From the NCBI GenBank assembly GCA_963772225.1, contig CAVYWD010000011.1:1364001-1428000 (forward strand): 64,000 nt of DNA. Reading direction: 5' to 3'. Positions 10,619 to 20,202 of this stretch are shown one piece after another. The DNA is from CAVYWD01 sp963772225. Lineage in GTDB: Bacteria; Myxococcota; Myxococcia; Myxococcales; UBA5297. Below the pieces are notes generated by a model. That model did no database searches. It saw only the letters and a program-made list of their open reading frames with translations, and was not told the DNA's origin. The translations under genes were made by a program, and so were the position numbers. Each line of letters begins with the position of its first letter. Within the stretch, counting starts at the first letter, position 1.

Positions 10619-11113
10619 TCAGCGCCGGCGCTGCAGCGCCCGGACCATCGGGAGCGCGGCCGCGGCGGCCAACGCGAGCGCGGCCGCGATGCGCCCAACC
10701 CGCACCGAAAGCGGCGGCGCCGGCGGCCTCGGCCGCAGCCGCTCCGGCCGCGGGCCGCGGACCTCGAACGGCCGCTCGCGGGCGAGCTGAATCACCTCGG
10801 CGGTGTGCAACGCCTGGCGCCCGACCCGCGCCTGCTCGAGCTGCGTCTTGCAGGAAAACCCGTCGGCCACGAGGAGGGCGTCGACCGGCGCCTCGCGCGC
10901 CGCCGGCAGGAGCCCCACGTCGGCGCAGCTCATAGAGATGTTGTACTTGCCTTCCTTGAAGCCAAAGGAGCCCGCCAGCCCGCAGCAGCCGCCCTTGACC
11001 ATGGTGACGCTCATCCCCATCTGCTGGAGGAGCTTCTTCTCCGGGTCCAGCCCGCCGGTCGCCTTGTGGTGGCAGTGACCCCAAATCACCGCCTGTCGCT
11101 CCAGCCGCGGCAG
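10619..11113 (-). pseudogene. C-terminal fragment of FAD/Fe-S (GlcD/GlpC-type) oxidoreductase
   Basis: About 164 codons match the end of fused FAD-binding/iron-sulfur oxidoreductases (D-2-hydroxyacid dehydrogenase type). The cysteine-rich CCG-domain hallmarks are present: GHCHHKA, then GGCCGLAGSFGF, with a further Cys in SCADVGLL and the VADGFSCKTQ segment. A C-terminal hydrophobic tail (AAALALAAAAALP) follows. The 5' part, with the FAD-binding domain and ferredoxin-like cysteines, is missing. Upstream of about 11113 the frame runs into sequence antisense to the neighbouring enolase-family gene and makes no sense. It is therefore a truncated remnant, probably cut when the neighbouring gene arrived. 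Confidence 0.75.
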
Positions 11114-11196
11114 GCGTCCGCGAGGCACGCCCGAAACCCATGACCCGAACCGCCAAGGAGGTGTCCAACCCGCGGCGCGAGCCCGGCCGATAGCTC

Positions 11197-12297
11197 TCAG
11201 ACGGCGAAGCGCTCCAGGTCTGCCCGCTTCAGCGTCAGCCCCAAGCCCGGCTGCGATAGATCCGGCGAGAGCCTTCCGTCGCGCGGCGCAGGAGCTCCTT
11301 CGAAGGCCATATTCTCGATGCGCACGTGATCGTGGAAATATTCGAGGTGCCGCACTTCCGGGACCGCACAGCCCAGCGCAAGGTGCAGCGCCGGCGCTGT
11401 ATGACTCGACAGCGGAAGCTCCGCGGCGCGGCACAGGGCGCCCGCATCGAGGAAGGTCGACACGCCTCCGCACCGCGTGGCGTCGGCTTGCATCACGTCG
11501 ACCGCCCCCGCGTCGATCATGCGGCGGAAATCGGTCGCGTCGTAGTTGTATTCGCCCGCGGAGATCTGCATCGGCGCAGGCGCGCGCTCGCGCAGGAGGC
11601 GAAGCCCGGCGAGGTTCTCCGAAGACACCGGCTCCTCGAACCAAGTCACGTGCTCTTCGGCGAAATCGTTCGCATGCTTGAGGGCGCGCTTCAAGTCATA
11701 GCCGCCGTTCGCGTCGACGAAGAGCTCGGCAGTGCCGATGGCACGGTGCGCCGCGCGAACGCGCTCGAGGTCTTTCTCCGGGTCACGGCCCACCTTCATC
11801 TTGACCCATTGAAAGCCTTGCGCCGCCCAGCCGCCGAGCTGCTCGCAGAGCTCGGGGACGCTGTAGGAGGTGAATCCTCCGCTGCCATAGAGGGGCACAG
11901 AGGTGCGCGAAAGCCCCAGGAGCACGGCCAACGGCACGTCGAGCAGGCGCGCCTTGAGGTCCCAGAGCGCGACGTCGACCGCGGAGTAGGCGCTCGAGGC
12001 GATTCCTCGATGCCCCAGGTTTCTCACCGAGGCAATCAGCGCCTCGCGCGCCTTCGGAACCGCCAGAGCGGGCATTCCCTCGATCGCCTTACGCAACTTT
12101 CCGTGGACGAGCGCGGCCGCGCCGAGATCGCTGTAGGTGAAGCCCAGGCCCGTCTTGCCGCCCGCCGCGACCTCCGCGACGACCAGCGTCGTCGAGCTCC
12201 ACTCGTAGGTGCCGTCCGACTCCGGCCTCTCGGCGGGAATGCGGAATGCGCTCGCGCGAACGCGCTCGATGCCCGGTCCTTGGTCGCGAATCGTCAT
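11197..12297 (-). CDS. Mandelate racemase/muconate lactonizing enzyme family protein
   Basis: An enolase-superfamily enzyme of 366 residues with an N-terminal capping domain and a C-terminal barrel. Such enzymes abstract a proton next to a carboxylate and stabilise the enolate on Mg2+. Visible active-site elements are the KxK motif (WVKMKVG), the first metal ligand in DANGGY, the second in WFEEPV, the third region in ISAGEYNYD, and a late HTAPALH segment. The capping domain keeps TYEWSSTTLVV. The substrate cannot be told from sequence. The start at 12297 has GGGAG six to seven bases upstream; an upstream in-frame start at 12339 lacks one. The adjacent Fe-S oxidoreductase fragment hints at a former hydroxyacid catabolic cluster. 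Confidence 0.88.
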   Translation of the reverse strand: MTIRDQGPGIERVRASAFRIPAERPESDGTYEWSSTTLVVAEVAAGGKTGLGFTYSDLGAAALVHGKLRKAIEGMPALAVPKAREALIASVRNLGHRGIASSAYSAVDVALWDLKARLLDVPLAVLLGLSRTSVPLYGSGGFTSYSVPELCEQLGGWAAQGFQWVKMKVGRDPEKDLERVRAAHRAIGTAELFVDANGGYDLKRALKHANDFAEEHVTWFEEPVSSENLAGLRLLRERAPAPMQISAGEYNYDATDFRRMIDAGAVDVMQADATRCGGVSTFLDAGALCRAAELPLSSHTAPALHLALGCAVPEVRHLEYFHDHVRIENMAFEGAPAPRDGRLSPDLSQPGLGLTLKRADLERFAV

Positions 12298-13523
12298 GAG
12301 TGACTCCCGGCGCCCTTCGGCGAGGCTCCCGCCGAACATGAAGGGCCCTGGGCGAGACGAGCCTCACGCCTCGACGAGGCCTTTGGCGCCTCTCCCCCTT
12401 GCGCGTTGGGACCGGTTGAATCCCATGGGACACGGCCGCGAAGGTCGCGATGAGCATGCCGACGACCCACGTCTGGGTCCGCGAGGATGCGAAATGTGGC
12501 GAGGCGAACCCTGAAACAGAATGGCACGCTCCCAGGATGCTTTCCGCGCAAGCGGCCTGGCCACTTTCCACCGACCGCCTGCCCCGCTCCATCGCTGGAG
12601 CTCCCCTCTCTCGCCTGGGAAGTATCTGGCCTCATCCTCAAATTTGGAGTGTGGCGGCGCCCGCCAGCGGGCGCAAGGCGCTCGAGGCATGAGGGAGCAC
12701 TGGCGAGCGGGGAGCGCTGGCGGGCGGGGAGCGCGTCGGCGGTCGCCGTACGGAGGCGTCGAACGCCTGTCATGGCAGGGGCCGCCCGACCCGTCCCTGG
12801 CTTTCGATGCGCTCCGACCATCGGCGCTCTCCCGCTCGGCTCCTCGATGGCGCGCATCGGCCGGCGATGCTCGGCCGCTGCCGCTCGCGTCGCTCGGCGG
12901 CGCGCGCGCCCTCTCGGCTCCTGCCGCGATCGAGTGCGCGAGCTATTGCTTTGCAAGAGACGCCCGGGCCGTCGAATGGCGAAAGGGAAGAGAACTCATG
13001 AGGGAACGGCCAGGCGAGCGAATCGGCGCATACCAACTCGATGGGGATTTCGCAATTCTCAAGCGTTTCGTGGATTCGCACCCGGAATGAGCCGACTCCT
13101 CGCCGGCCTGTGGGGAGCCTGTCGGTCGCTCGCATTCGCTGCTGTTGAGCACGCCGGGACCCTTGTATCCTCGTCGGCAGATCCAGCTCGCCGAACAGCC
13201 TCGCACGGGCGCCAAGGAGCGCGAGAGCTCGATCGGCGCAATCATCCCGGATTCGGAAGGTCGGGGAAAAGGGCCTCTCTTTTGTCCTTCTATGAAGCTG
13301 CGCACTGAGGCCGCCGTTCACAGGGTCTTTCTCTGCTGCTCCGATTCTTCACCTCAAGCCACCCATTTGAAATGAAGGAGAGCCGCCTTTGCCTGTAGTG
13401 CCCAAACCAGGATCGCTCCCGCCTTGGGCGCGCTAAATACTGGCCCCCGCTTGGAGCACTTGCAGGAAAGGCGCGCGCTGCGCGATCTTGCACGCCACGC
13501 TCGAAGGCCGAAAAGGGGAGACG
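12298..13523. other. 1.2-kb region without a recognisable gene
   Basis: Long open frames exist on both strands because of the GC content, but none shows a known motif, ribosome site or consistent protein character. The region separates the divergently transcribed enolase-family gene and the secreted cytochrome-like gene, so promoters for both should lie at its ends; I could not place them with confidence. Confidence 0.35.
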
Positions 13524-15425
13524 ATGGCCAGACAATCAGTGATTGTGCATTCGCGTCTACTTGTACTTCTCCAATCATTATGCGTGCTGCTGGCCATACA
13601 GCCAGCATATGCCCAGGTCGTTCTTCCACCGAATTTCATCAGCCCTGATGTTCCGCACGACGTAACGACTGGGCCGAACACCAGCATCCAGGACCTGGCA
13701 ATCTTCGCCTGGAGCGAGTTCATCGCGCTGAACTGGGTCGCCATGGATCCAGCGACGACTGGCATGCGTGGGCGTCCGGCGTGCTCGCCATGCTCGGGGT
13801 CCGAGGTCAATGCCGACTTTCTCAGCATCAAACCGGACAGCGACGGCAGTTTTCCGCTGCTCGTGTGGCACACCTACCAGCATAAGAATGAGCTGTTCCC
13901 GGCCAACGGACACACGGCTCCTAGCTTTGATTCGGCGGCGCCGCTGTACATCTACAGTAGCCCTCCAGGTCAGGGAACGTCCTTCCCTCTTCAGGTCACT
14001 CAGACCGCAACAAGCGCGTCATTCACGCTGTTCAACAATCTGGACGAGACCAGCGAGATTGGTTCCTGCCAGATGTTTGCCCACGACACCACCCTGCGCG
14101 TAGCCTACGAGGCAAAGGCCAACCGCGCGCTGTTCGATTACGTCAACAACAACGGCCTTACGGCTTGTACTTCCGGGACCAGCGCGACTTGTCCCACCCT
14201 GACGGCGGCTCGGAACAAGACGGCCGCAGCGCTTGCCCAGTTCGGCGGAATATGTAGCGCTGACAAGAGCATCGTCTCGCTGCCGTGCGGCGACGCCCAG
14301 ACCCTCGGTGACGGTGGAGAAGGCGCGATCGAGGTCAAGGCAGCGTGGCGCCAGTTGACCCCTCAGGAGGTCCAGAGCGGCCGGTTCTTCATGCGGAAGG
14401 TTATCTACTATACCGGCACCGGTGGCACCCCCTCTGTCTTCAACAATGCGGTCTATGGGCTGGTCGGCCTGCACATCATCCATAAGACGAAGACGTTTCC
14501 GGCATTTGTGTTCGCGACGTGGGAGCAGGTAGACAATTACGATGACGCGACAGATCAGAACACGGAGGATCTGACGTTCATAGAGACGGGCTCCACCACA
14601 CCGAGTCCGGTGACGCGGATGCACCCGATCCATTCGCAAATTCCGCCTGTCAACGACGCCGTTCATGCGGCTTTTACGGCCCAAGATCCCACGACGGTCT
14701 GGCAGTACTACAAGTTGGTCGGCGTCCAGGCCACTCCTCCGCCCAGTCCCATTCCTCCTTCAACGGATCGGACGGACGCCGCCGCCTATTTCTACCTCTC
14801 CAATATCGTGGTCGAAACCGACCCGTTTTTGCAGAATTTTTCTTCGGGCGCCGTGCTAAACGGCAACACCTTCAATGTCGGCGGTTGTCAAGGCTGCCAT
14901 GGTCTGGCGGGGCAAGCGGCGGGCGGAGACATGAGCGTCCTCGTGGCCGATGCACCGAGGAATTCGGCTGGCCCGCCGGAAACAATCGACAACGCCCCGG
15001 CGGAATCCCTCCAATCGTTTCAGCTCCGAACCAACGATTTCGACGGGGATTTTTTGCCCGACAATTTGGATGAGTGCGCTGGTTCCGACCTGAGCCCCAC
15101 CGTCGTCATTGGCAGCTGCGATTCTGGGGTCCCGAATGCCTTGCTACTCAACGGCTGCAGCATCTCTGACCTCATTGCAGAGTGCGCCGCGGGCGCCAGC
15201 AAGCATCGTCGAGAGGAAGAGCACAACACCCATCGTCGAGCAGAAGAGCACAATGCCCGTCGTCGAGCTGAAGAGCACGATGCTGACCGTCGTGAGGAAG
15301 AGCACAATGCCCGTTTTTTTGCGAGCTGTGTCTCCGCGGTAATCAAGGGCCTGGACCCCGGACTCATCACGGCTTCGCAGAAGGGCGCGATTCGGAGGTG
15401 TGCGGCGAAAGGTCACATCTTCTGA
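13524..15425 (+). CDS. Secreted cytochrome-c-like protein with Ca-binding repeat and charged tandem repeat
   Basis: A 633-residue exported protein; residues 1-30 form a signal peptide ending PAYAQ. One heme c motif is visible (CQGCH, about residue 460). It is followed by a thrombospondin type-3-like calcium loop (DFDGDFLPDNLDEC) and a C-terminal segment with paired cysteines of a kind seen at the ends of secreted bacterial proteins (LLLNGCSISDLIAECAAG ... ASCVSAVIKGL ... QKGAIRRCAAKG). Four copies of a 9-residue charged repeat are inserted inside that segment. The large N-terminal part (residues 31-450) has no domain I recognise. Base composition is clearly less GC-rich than the neighbours, suggesting transfer. 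The ATG at 13524 has GGGGAG upstream. Function unknown; periplasmic or outer-surface electron transfer is possible. Confidence 0.75.
   Translation: MARQSVIVHSRLLVLLQSLCVLLAIQPAYAQVVLPPNFISPDVPHDVTTGPNTSIQDLAIFAWSEFIALNWVAMDPATTGMRGRPACSPCSGSEVNADFLSIKPDSDGSFPLLVWHTYQHKNELFPANGHTAPSFDSAAPLYIYSSPPGQGTSFPLQVTQTATSASFTLFNNLDETSEIGSCQMFAHDTTLRVAYEAKANRALFDYVNNNGLTACTSGTSATCPTLTAARNKTAAALAQFGGICSADKSIVSLPCGDAQTLGDGGEGAIEVKAAWRQLTPQEVQSGRFFMRKVIYYTGTGGTPSVFNNAVYGLVGLHIIHKTKTFPAFVFATWEQVDNYDDATDQNTEDLTFIETGSTTPSPVTRMHPIHSQIPPVNDAVHAAFTAQDPTTVWQYYKLVGVQATPPPSPIPPSTDRTDAAAYFYLSNIVVETDPFLQNFSSGAVLNGNTFNVGGCQGCHGLAGQAAGGDMSVLVADAPRNSAGPPETIDNAPAESLQSFQLRTNDFDGDFLPDNLDECAGSDLSPTVVIGSCDSGVPNALLLNGCSISDLIAECAAGASKHRREEEHNTHRRAEEHNARRRAEEHDADRREEEHNARFFASCVSAVIKGLDPGLITASQKGAIRRCAAKGHIF
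15207..15314 (+). repeat. 4 x 27-bp tandem repeat in coding sequence
   Basis: Four in-frame 27-bp units encode RREEEHNTH, RRAEEHNAR, RRAEEHDAD and RREEEHNAR. The array interrupts a C-terminal cysteine-containing segment of the secreted cytochrome-like protein and makes a highly charged, probably helical spacer. Copies differ by a few substitutions, so the expansion is not brand new. Confidence 0.9.
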
Positions 15426-15873
15426 CCGCCGGTCGCTATTCGCCAATCACCTTAGGCGTTGTGGGTCGCACTGAGATCGCAGCGAGGCGCGACGGACCGA
15501 TTCGTGGACGAGGGCCTTTGAGGAGGCTCTCGTTCGCGCTTCGGTCATTGGGGTCTACTCGGGATCCAGTGGGTCGGTCTCAGGCAACACAAGCGCAGGG
15601 AAGCAGCTTCTGGCGCTGGTATCCGGTGTTCAGGGTGGGGCCGGAAAGTGGCGCAGCTTCCGGGACCGGTTGCGGGGGCTGGCACCGCGGCCTGAAGAAG
15701 CACCGTCCCGATCGAGAAAACCGCACCTTGAGCCCGTCGTGGACCTCGAAGCTCACCTCGACGCTCTCCTGGTGCCCCTCCCGGACCTTGAGGCTCTCGA
15801 CGCAACAGCTCGGCCCAAACAGGCGAAGGCCGACGCTGGCGAGGACGAGTGGATTCGGGCGTCGCGGAGGAGG
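15426..15873. other. Intergenic region with possible decayed minus-strand gene
   Basis: About 450 bases. On the minus strand between about 15870 and 15580, protein-like text appears in pieces in two frames (for example SVEVSFEVHDGLKVRF in one and GTVLLQAAVPAPATGPG in another). A frameshifted remnant downstream of the PEGA gene is possible. No start, family or terminator was recognised. Confidence 0.3.
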
Positions 15874-17418
15874 CTAGAACACGGCCCCCAGCGCGACTCC
15901 TCCCCAAGCCTGGAAACCGCCAACTCCGAAAATAGGGGTGAAGGCTACCCGGAACATGAAGCCCCCGTGGAGCGGCGCATAACGGTAGCCGATGATCGCC
16001 GTCCCGCCGATGTTCGCGCCGGTGCTCGAGCCCGACAAGGTCGTAGCCGTCGTCGTTCCACTGATTTCGCCCGACGTGATCACGAGGATTGGACCCAGCC
16101 CGAGATCCAAGCAGTGGCTGCCGAGGTGAAGCCCCAGATAGCCTGCAGTGAGCGGAATGACGATGGTGTTGCCGGAGCCGCCCGAAGACTGCCCTGTAAA
16201 CGGCAAGTAGCTCGCGCCCAGCCGAACCGAGAAGTCGCCGATGAACCGTTCATAGTTGACGGAGTAGAGGACACCGCTGCCGAGGAGCTCGACAAAGAGA
16301 GCGTTGTTGGAGTCGCGGACCTCCGCTTGCACGACCGGCGGCGGATTCGTCTCCGGAGGCGGCGGGAGCTGCGCCGCGGGGCGTGGCGGCGGGACCCTCG
16401 GCTCCTCGGCGGCTTGGAACAACACCTTCCTCGCGAGCTCCTCCACGGCCTCGGGCTTCTTGATCGGCTCCTCCGCGCTCGCCACGACGCGCCCGCCCGA
16501 CGCGTAACGCGCGACCACGGCGGAGGTCCCGTCGCCCTTCCTCTGCAGCGCCACCACCAATACCTCGTCGGCGCGGGCCCACTCCGCCAGCGCCGTCGCC
16601 GCACCGCCGCTCCCGGGCGGAGTGCCGGACTTGACGGCCCTGATCAGCTCGAGAAGCCCTCGCTCGTTCGCCGCCGGCTTGAGGACGACGGACATAGGCG
16701 CCGCGGACCCGGCCGGCGCTCGCTGCTGCGCAACCTCGTAGCCCAGCGCCCGCAGGGTCACGAAGTGAATGCCCTGCGCGAGCCCGGCGACCGAGGCCGG
16801 CGCGATGCCGCGGTAGACCCCGTCCACGAAGACCTCCGCGGCTGCGGGCGAGGTGCGCACCTCCATGGAGCCTAGACCCCGGCCAGCGACCGCGCGGGCT
16901 TCCGCGGCGACGGCCAGGAATGCCGGCGTAGCGCGCTGGGGGTCGAACACATAGTCACGCTTGAGCGTGAGCAACTTCACGAGCTCGGCGCTCAGCTGCT
17001 CCTTCTCGGAGGCCATGAAGAGCGCGAAGGCCCGCGCGGCCATGCTGTCGAGGAGCCCGCCGAAAAAGACCGTCAGGTCCGACTCGGCGAAGGCGGCGAC
17101 CGCCTCGGTGCTCTTGCGCAGCGCCGCCTTGTCGTTCATCTCGTCGAGATAGCCCAGGGCCTCGGAGAGCAGCGCCGCGCCATCTTTCGCCCTTCGGATG
17201 CGACCGTCGCCGAGCGCCATTGCCGTGAGGTTCACCGCGTCGACGCGTGCGTCATTCTCCAGAGCTCGCTGCAGTGCGACCCCAGCGGCCGCGGCGTCTT
17301 GGTCGAGCCTGCGATCGACCGCGACGCACAGGGCGGCGACCTTGCGCGGCTGGGCGCGCGCCTGTGCGCCGAGGCTGAGCCACCCAATGCAGGCAATAGC
17401 GCCGAGAGCGTATTTCAC
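15874..17418 (-). CDS. PEGA-domain protein with C-terminal outer-membrane barrel
   Basis: A 514-residue exported protein. Residues 1-22 form a signal peptide (ending AQARAQ). A helical, TPR-like region follows to about residue 185. Next comes a PEGA domain (GSMEVRTSPAAAEVFVDGVYRGIAPASVAGL and onward, about residues 187-250). A domain with a proline-rich linker (PPPRPAAQLPPPPETNPPP) follows, and finally a Gly/aromatic beta-strand region ending in phenylalanine, as in outer-membrane barrels. PEGA domains bind surface polymers or act as adhesion modules. This architecture is common in myxobacteria. The start is GTG at 17418 with GGAGG 8 bases upstream. No partner gene is adjacent on the same strand. 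Confidence 0.75.
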   Translation of the reverse strand: MKYALGAIACIGWLSLGAQARAQPRKVAALCVAVDRRLDQDAAAAGVALQRALENDARVDAVNLTAMALGDGRIRRAKDGAALLSEALGYLDEMNDKAALRKSTEAVAAFAESDLTVFFGGLLDSMAARAFALFMASEKEQLSAELVKLLTLKRDYVFDPQRATPAFLAVAAEARAVAGRGLGSMEVRTSPAAAEVFVDGVYRGIAPASVAGLAQGIHFVTLRALGYEVAQQRAPAGSAAPMSVVLKPAANERGLLELIRAVKSGTPPGSGGAATALAEWARADEVLVVALQRKGDGTSAVVARYASGGRVVASAEEPIKKPEAVEELARKVLFQAAEEPRVPPPRPAAQLPPPPETNPPPVVQAEVRDSNNALFVELLGSGVLYSVNYERFIGDFSVRLGASYLPFTGQSSGGSGNTIVIPLTAGYLGLHLGSHCLDLGLGPILVITSGEISGTTTATTLSGSSTGANIGGTAIIGYRYAPLHGGFMFRVAFTPIFGVGGFQAWGGVALGAVF

Positions 17419-17867
17419 GTCGGGTCCTCCAGCCGCTGCCTGGGGCCGCGGCGCCGAAACGGGTGCATTAGCTTAGCAGACCTCCCCGCCAAGACTTGGA
17501 GGTCTGCCTCGAGATTCAACGACCAGATAAAGCTGCTCTCGTTGTCGCTTCGAATGTCACCCAAAGCACGATCTGCCGACCCCAAGAACCCGCTCCCCCG
17601 GTGCACGGAAGGCGCGCCGCCCTCCTCCCGGTGGGCCTGCTTTTCCTCCCGGTCGCCCCGCTCGCCGCGGCGGCAGCGTCGCTCCCCGACATCGACCGCG
17701 TCCGCCAGAATCGCCTCCGGCCAGGCCTCGCTCGACATGCTCCCGCCCGGCGCCAAGGCGATCCTCGAGCGCGTCGGGCCCGACCTGGAGGCGACCCTGA
17801 CGGCTGCGGCCCGAAGGGTCGTGCCGAGAACATATTCAAATACCAATTGAAGATGCTCCAAGGCTCG
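17419..17867 (+). pseudogene. Possible decayed small secreted-protein gene
   Basis: The gap between the two minus-strand genes has no intact gene. On the plus strand a signal-peptide-like stretch (RRAALLPVGLLFLPVAPL, about 17605-17690) continues, after a shift of frame near 17710-17730, into helical text (SLDMLPPGAKAILERVGPDL, up to about 17830). This looks like one small exported protein broken by a frameshift and without a clear end. The family is unknown, so the call is tentative. Confidence 0.3.
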
Positions 17868-18656
17868 TCAGGCCGCGTCCTCGGGCTCGGGGTCCTTCTC
17901 GTCCTCGGCCGGTGCGACCTCCTCGCCCTCCTTCGCCTTCGCAGGCACTGGCGCGAGCTTGGCCGATCGCTTCTTCGGCTTGGCGGCGAGCCCCAGCTCC
18001 TCGAAGAGCTCGCCGCACGGGGCGAGCGCGGCCTCGGCCAAAAGCTTCGCCTGCCTCGCGGCGAGCTCCAGCCGCTTGGCCGCGGCGACGAGCTCCTTGC
18101 GAACGCCCGCCGCCTGCTCCTCGGGCATGTTCTCGCCGGAGTAGACCGCCAGCCACTGCTCGAAAGCGTTCTTGAGCTGCTCGAGCACCGGGAGAGCGAA
18201 AGCGAACGAGGGCTCGGCGAACATGCGCGTCGCGTAGGCCGTCTTCATCCGGCGCTCGAGCTCCTTGGCGAACTCCAAGGCAGCCTCGCGGCTCGCCTTG
18301 CGCAGCGCCGGGAGCTTCTGGTTGGGGAAGATGGCCTCGATGACGGGCGAGCGGGGCCCGGCGTGAAAGGTAATGCCGGCGAGGAGCCGCTCGAGGGCGT
18401 CGACCCAGAGCCCTTGGAACACGCCGCCCAGCTCGTCGCGAACGTCCTCCAGGCCGGGCAGCCCCCGCGCCTTCTCGACGAGCCCCTGGCTCGGCTCGCG
18501 CGCGGCGCGCAGGAGCGCGATGGCGCAGGCGAGCCATTCCTTCTCGGCCTTGAGGCCCCGCTTCTTCTCCAGCTCCGCGACCGCGGCGGTGAGCCGCTCG
18601 TCGAGCTGCGCGCTGAAGCGGATGAGGTCGTAGGCTTCCAGTGGGGAGAGGCTCAT
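17868..18656 (-). CDS. Conserved-looking hypothetical helical protein with charged tail
   Basis: A 262-residue, mostly alpha-helical soluble protein beginning MSLSPLEAYDLIRFSAQLDE. It has no signal peptide or membrane segment. The last 45 residues are a Lys/Glu/Pro/Ala-rich flexible tail (KPKKRSAKLAP... to the acidic end EDEKDPEPEDAA). I recognise no family. Codon use is like the core genes. The start at 18656 is the only good Met near the N-terminus; the upstream sequence holds a weak GGAAG-like site. It is transcribed alone, divergent from the oxidoreductase gene downstream, with about 110 bases of shared promoter space. Confidence 0.7.
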   Translation of the reverse strand: MSLSPLEAYDLIRFSAQLDERLTAAVAELEKKRGLKAEKEWLACAIALLRAAREPSQGLVEKARGLPGLEDVRDELGGVFQGLWVDALERLLAGITFHAGPRSPVIEAIFPNQKLPALRKASREAALEFAKELERRMKTAYATRMFAEPSFAFALPVLEQLKNAFEQWLAVYSGENMPEEQAAGVRKELVAAAKRLELAARQAKLLAEAALAPCGELFEELGLAAKPKKRSAKLAPVPAKAKEGEEVAPAEDEKDPEPEDAA

Positions 18657-18764
18657 GTCTTGGGGCGCTTTCTTCCAGGGGAGACGAAGAGGGCCGCGAG
18701 CCTAGCCCTTGCTTCCGCCCCGTTTCAATCGCTCAATCGGCAAAGCCTCGCAGGAGCCTCGGGG

Positions 18765-20193
18765 ATGCCTTCTTCGCTCGACGCGGTGGTGATCGGCGCG
18801 GGCCCGAACGGCCTGGCGGCGGCCGTGGCGCTCGCGCGGGCCGGCCGCTCGGTCCTCGTGCGCGAGGCCCAGGCGACGGTCGGCGGAGGGGCGAGGACGC
18901 TGCCGCTCACCCTGCCCGGCTTCCTGCACGATCACTGCTCGGCGGTGCATCCGCTGGCGCGCGCTTCGCCCTTCTTCCGGGAGCTGCCGCTGGAGCGCTG
19001 CGGGCTGCGATGGATTCGATCCGCCCGCTCCTTTGGCCCACCCTTTCGACGACGGGACCGCGGTGACCCTCGAGCGCTCGCTGGAGGCGACCTCGGCGCA
19101 GCTCTCGCGCGACGGCCCGCGCTGGGAGTCGCTCTTCGCCGGCCTCACCGCCGGGTGGCCGTCGCTGCTGCCGATGGTCCTGGGCCCCGCGCGCTGGCCG
19201 CACGATCCACTGGCGCTGGCGCGCTTTGGCCGGGGCGCGCTCCGGTCGGCCAAGGCGCTGGCGCTCGAGCGCTTCGAGGGCTTTCGGGCGCGGGCGCTCT
19301 TCTCCGGGCTCGCGGCGCACTCGGGCATCCCTCTGGAGCGCGCCGGGAGCGCGGCGTTCGGCCTGGTGCTCGGCGCCGCGGCGCACGCCTCGGGCTGGCC
19401 CATTCCCGAAGGAGGCGCCCAGTCGATCGCCGAGGCGCTTCTGCGGCACTTGCGATCGCTCGGCGGCGCCGTCGAGGTGAACGCCCGGGTCGCCTCACTG
19501 CGCGACCTGCCGCGCGCCCGCGCCGTCCTGTGCGACCTGACGCCGCGCCAGCTCCTGAGCGTCGCCGGCGGCGATCTCGCGCGCGGCGAGCGGCGGCGGC
19601 TGAGCCGGTACTGCTACGGGCCCGGCGCGTTCAAGCTCGACTGGGCCTTGGCGGGCCCCATCCCCTGGCGGGCGCCCGAGTGCCGGCGCGCCGCGACCGT
19701 GCACCTTTGCGGATCGCTCGAGGATATCGCCGAGGCGGAGCGCGCGGCCTGGGAGGGGCGGGCCCACCCGCGGCCGTTCGTCCTGCTCGTCCAGCCCAGC
19801 CTGTTCGACGCCTCGCGGGCGCCGCCGGGGCGCCACACTGCCTGGGCCTACTGCCACGTGCCGCCCGGGTTTCAGGGGAGCGCGGCCGCGGCCATCGAGG
19901 CGCAGGTCGAGCGGTTCGCGCCGGGGTTCGGCGAGTCGGTCCTCGCCCGCTCGGCCCGGGGGCCTGCCGAGCTCGAGCGCGACGACGAGAACCTGGTCGG
20001 CGGCGACGTGGGCGGCGGCGCGAATACGCTAAGACAGCTCTTCCTCCGCCCGACCTGGCGCCTCTATTCGACCTCTCGCCCTGGACTGTTCCTCTGCTCC
20101 GCTTCCACGCCTCCCGGCGGCGGCGTCCACGGGATGTGCGGCTACTTCGCGGCGGGCAGAGCCCTTCGGTTTCTTCGAGGGAAGAAAGGCTAA
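18765..20193 (+). CDS. FAD-dependent oxidoreductase (phytoene desaturase/CrtI-like), frameshifted near 19020
   Basis: The product is an NAD(P)/FAD-binding oxidoreductase related to phytoene dehydrogenases and COG1233 proteins. The dinucleotide-binding motif GAGPNGLAAAVALARAG lies near the N-terminus, and the C-terminal FAD-contact block reads GGGVHGMCGYFAAGRAL. The first 85 codons are in one frame (to ...RWIR, about 19019). The rest is in the next frame, where PPAPLAHPFDDGTAV gives the block expected straight after RWI. One extra base at about 19020 explains everything, so this is one gene with an indel, either a recent mutation or sequence error. ATG at 18765 has AGGAG about 9 bases upstream. 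The substrate is unknown; no carotenoid genes are nearby. Confidence 0.8.
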
Positions 20194-20202
20194 GGAAGCG
20201 CC

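Noticed and set aside
12410..12430. Possible tRNA T-arm (GGTTGAATCCC)
   Set aside because: No acceptor stem, anticodon arm or cloverleaf could be built around it.
12487..13308. 273-codon frame in the gap before the cytochrome-like gene
   Set aside because: No motif or ribosome site, and competing frames on both strands are as long; kept as gene-free.
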